Source: an uncultured Bacteroidota bacterium
GTDB lineage: Bacteria > Bacteroidota > Bacteroidia > Bacteroidales > F082
Length of the DNA stretch: 64,000 bases
Direction of reading: 5' to 3'
Assembly: GCA_913009685.1 (NCBI GenBank)
Contig: CAJVXP010000009.1
Coordinates: 1-64,000 of the forward strand
Within the stretch, counting starts at the first letter, position 1, and the number at the start of each line of letters is the position of its first letter. Shown piece by piece: positions 62,383 through 64,000 of this stretch. The position numbers were made by a program, and so were the translations under genes. Below the pieces are notes generated by a model. The model did no database searches and had not been told where the DNA came from. It saw only the letters and a list, made by a program, of their open reading frames with translations.

Positions 62383-62667
62383 AAGGGGCCGGGCTACCAC
62401 ACCACTGCTTTTGTCGGAATACGGGTCAACCTTATCAACACACGGACGCATGAGGAAGTTTTTGAAAAAATATCTCTCATTCCCGAGGTTGTGGAGTGTC
62501 ATCACACCACCGGAAAATACTCTCTGTTTTTAAAAATCTACGCCCACAGCAACGAGCATTTGAAAAAGATTCTCGTTGAGAACATTCAGTCAATTCTTGA
62601 GGTAACGGCAACAGAGACATTCATTTCGCTGAAGGAAGGTTTTAGAAGGCAGCTTCCTGTCAATTGA
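62383..62667 (+). pseudogene. Lrp/AsnC-family regulator remnant (effector domain only)
   Basis: Not in the ORF track because it lacks a start codon. Translation in the frame ending at TGA 62665-62667 gives TTAFVGIRVNLINTRTHEEV, then VVECHHTTGKYSLFLKIYA, and TATETFISLKEGFRRQLP, the RAM/AsnC effector domain including its C-terminus. The N-terminal helix-turn-helix (about 60 codons) is absent: the frame closes at a TAA (62329-62331), and the PLP gene begins at 62323. So this is a decapitated gene about 95 codons long. The downstream 62668-62800 gap shows nothing else. Confidence 0.8.
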
Positions 62668-62806
62668 CAAGAATCTTTTTCCCGTTTCTAAAATAAGAAT
62701 GAGACAATAAAGGAGAGCGACAAGCGTTTCCATCTTTTATCCTGTGCCCGTGAAGTCATATTTTCCGTTAAAATTTTTTGTATTTTGGCACACTAAAATA
62801 AGATTT

Positions 62807-63838
62807 ATGAAATTTACAGCAGAGCAAATTGCAGTAGCTTTAAATGGCGTTGTAGAAGGGAATTCGGAGGTAGAAGTTTCCTCCCTTGCAAAAATTGAGG
62901 AGGGGAAACCGGGCAGTCTGAGTTTTTTGGCAAATCCCATTTATACAAAATATATTTACACGACAAAGGCAGATATTATCATTGTAAATGAGGATTTTAA
63001 GCCGGAGAAACCGGTAAAAGCCACCCTTATCAGAGTGAAAAATGCTTATTCGGCTTTTACAGCATTGCTGGAAATGTATCAGCAGGCAAAAAACAATAAG
63101 TCAGGGATATCGGAGAGAGCCGTCATTGCCGCTACTGCCAAAGTCGGGAAGAATGTTTATATCGGTGATTTTGTTGTGATTGGTGAAAGTACTACTCTTG
63201 GAGATAACACAAAAGTTTATGCCAACACCTGCATTGGTGATCATTGTAAAATTGGCAGCAGTACCACCCTTTACTACGGGGTAAAAATCTATGATGAATC
63301 TGTGATTGGTGACGAGTGTACATTGCATGCCGGGGTTACCATTGGAGCTGATGGTTTTGGTTTCGCCCCTCAAAGTGATGGTGATTTCAAAAAAATCCCT
63401 CAGATTGGCAATGTAATCATTGAAGACCGGGTAGAAATCGGCACCAACACCACCATCGACCGTGCAACGTTAGGCTCAACCATTATCCGGAAAGGGGTAA
63501 AGTTAGATAACCTCATTCAGATAGCACATAATGTGGAAATCGGTGAAAACACGGTTATCGCCGCCCAGAGCGGAATTGCAGGTTCGACAAAAATCGGAAA
63601 AAACTGCATGTTTGGAGGTCAGGTTGGAATTATCGGACATCTTACCATAGCTGAAGGAGTAAAGATCACAGCACAATCCGGAATTGGAAAAAGTATAAAG
63701 AAACCCAATAGCGTTTGGGAAGGCTCCCCGGCTTTTCATCTATCTGATTTTCTGCGTTCTTATGTAAATTTTAAGAATTTGGATCGTATTGTTGAGCGTA
63801 TCAGCAGGCTGGAGCAGTACCTAAAAGAGAAGCATTAA
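62807..63838 (+). CDS. lpxD: UDP-3-O-acylglucosamine N-acyltransferase
   Basis: A 343-aa lipid A enzyme from ATG at 62807 ([14 protein letters not shown]); the ORF-track start at 62744 is a GTG adding residues foreign to the family. The N-terminal uridine-binding domain ([21 protein letters not shown]) is followed by a left-handed beta-helix of hexapeptide repeats ([16 protein letters not shown]...[11 protein letters not shown]) with the catalytic His in [14 protein letters not shown] and a short C-terminal helix. It adds the second hydroxyacyl chain in lipid A synthesis. Confidence 0.95.
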   Translation: MKFTAEQIAVALNGVVEGNSEVEVSSLAKIEEGKPGSLSFLANPIYTKYIYTTKADIIIVNEDFKPEKPVKATLIRVKNAYSAFTALLEMYQQAKNNKSGISERAVIAATAKVGKNVYIGDFVVIGESTTLGDNTKVYANTCIGDHCKIGSSTTLYYGVKIYDESVIGDECTLHAGVTIGADGFGFAPQSDGDFKKIPQIGNVIIEDRVEIGTNTTIDRATLGSTIIRKGVKLDNLIQIAHNVEIGENTVIAAQSGIAGSTKIGKNCMFGGQVGIIGHLTIAEGVKITAQSGIGKSIKKPNSVWEGSPAFHLSDFLRSYVNFKNLDRIVERISRLEQYLKEKH

Positions 63839-63927
63839 AAATAATGATTTCCCCTTTTTGTGCGCTTTGACTCTTTTGACATATCCATCTTTGTGAGAAA
63901 AAAGGTCGTAGTAAATAAAAAAAATAC

Positions 63928-63935
63928 TAATTTTG
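63928..63935 (+). promoter_or_regulatory. -7 box (TAATTTTG) before the next gene
   Basis: Exact TAnnTTTG match 36 bp before the ATG at 63972. Confidence 0.55.
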
Positions 63936-63971
63936 CACCCAATTATTTAACAATAACATAACAGAGTTTTA

Positions 63972-64000
63972 ATGACTGAAAGGCAAACAACCCTGGAAAT
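63972..64000 (+). CDS. lpxC: Start of a probable LpxC (LpxC-FabZ) gene, cut by window end
   Basis: Only nine codons are visible, MTERQTTLE, which resembles the N-terminus of Bacteroidota LpxC/FabZ fusion proteins. That gene commonly follows lpxD in the phylum. The call rests on these residues, gene order and the promoter box; it cannot be confirmed inside the window. Confidence 0.55.

Noticed and set aside
1-64000. tRNA, rRNA, CRISPR array, integrase or transposase genes
   Set aside because: Looked for conserved T-loop sequences, regularly spaced repeats and transposase motifs; none seen by eye. A tRNAscan-SE, CRISPR and ISfinder run would settle this.

Overview
The window reads as one chromosomal segment of a Bacteroidota bacterium. 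The evidence is many copies of the Bacteroidota -7 promoter box (TAnnTTTG) upstream of genes, an S8 protease with a type IX secretion C-terminal tail, DUF3078 and DUF5063 proteins, a dinB/XRE-S24 SOS-like pair, a FeoA-FeoB fusion, and an lpxD gene followed by the start of a probable lpxC(-fabZ). Nothing points to a plasmid or phage, and no rRNA, tRNA or CRISPR array was seen. The first 28 bases are a slightly corrupted Illumina adapter, so the left edge is an assembly artefact, probably a draft or metagenomic contig.

Layout. 1-6.9 kb (minus strand): a truncated AddB-like helicase/nuclease, an acyl-CoA synthetase, a Panacea-type toxin-antitoxin pair and a YtcJ-like amidohydrolase lipoprotein. 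7.1-10 kb (plus): two DUF4143 AAA ATPases. 10.1-14.6 kb (minus): an lgt / binding protein / permease / ATPase operon for a metal-chelate or corrinoid importer. 15-21 kb: a DUF3298-like secreted protein, a DEDDh exonuclease with a DUF5131 protein, an SOS-like XRE-S24 / dinB divergent pair, and a ferritin-domain VIT1 metal transporter. 21.5-28 kb: argS, an S8 protease, an M1 peptidase and the redox repressor rex.

28.3-41.1 kb is the centre of the window: a complete soluble NAD-linked group 3d [NiFe] hydrogenase locus. hypF-C-D-E run leftward, and hoxF-U-Y-H-W, a dihydroorotate-dehydrogenase-like gene, hypA and hypB run rightward from a shared control region. That region holds two Rex-like operators placed around the -7 boxes, and rex itself lies nearby. 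The simplest model is that NADH build-up releases Rex and switches on a hydrogenase that exchanges electrons between NAD(H) and protons/H2, together with its whole nickel-insertion machinery.

41.2-55.4 kb: a clan GH-A glycosidase, an S9 peptidase, a DUF3078 outer-membrane protein, nucleotide-sugar genes (ugd, UDP-xylose synthase, rfbD), a phosphosugar mutase, a DUF5063 protein and a FeoAB iron transporter. 55.5-60.5 kb: an orphan cheD, a 1225-aa hybrid histidine kinase and an Hpt protein, which look like one phosphorelay. 60.6-64 kb: a thioesterase, a trans-sulfuration-type PLP enzyme beside a decapitated Lrp/AsnC remnant, and lpxD with the start of lpxC.

The gaps hold several repeat families not explained by genes: palindromes with a TTTGTAA core whose arms covary between copies, paired hairpins, two diverged copies of a ~160-bp nested-palindrome element, and a GC-rich structured spacer. 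I saw no clearly new multi-gene system. The most promising leads are the Rex-framed hydrogenase promoter, the orphan CheD / hybrid kinase / Hpt module, the Panacea pair with its operator, and the ~160-bp element.
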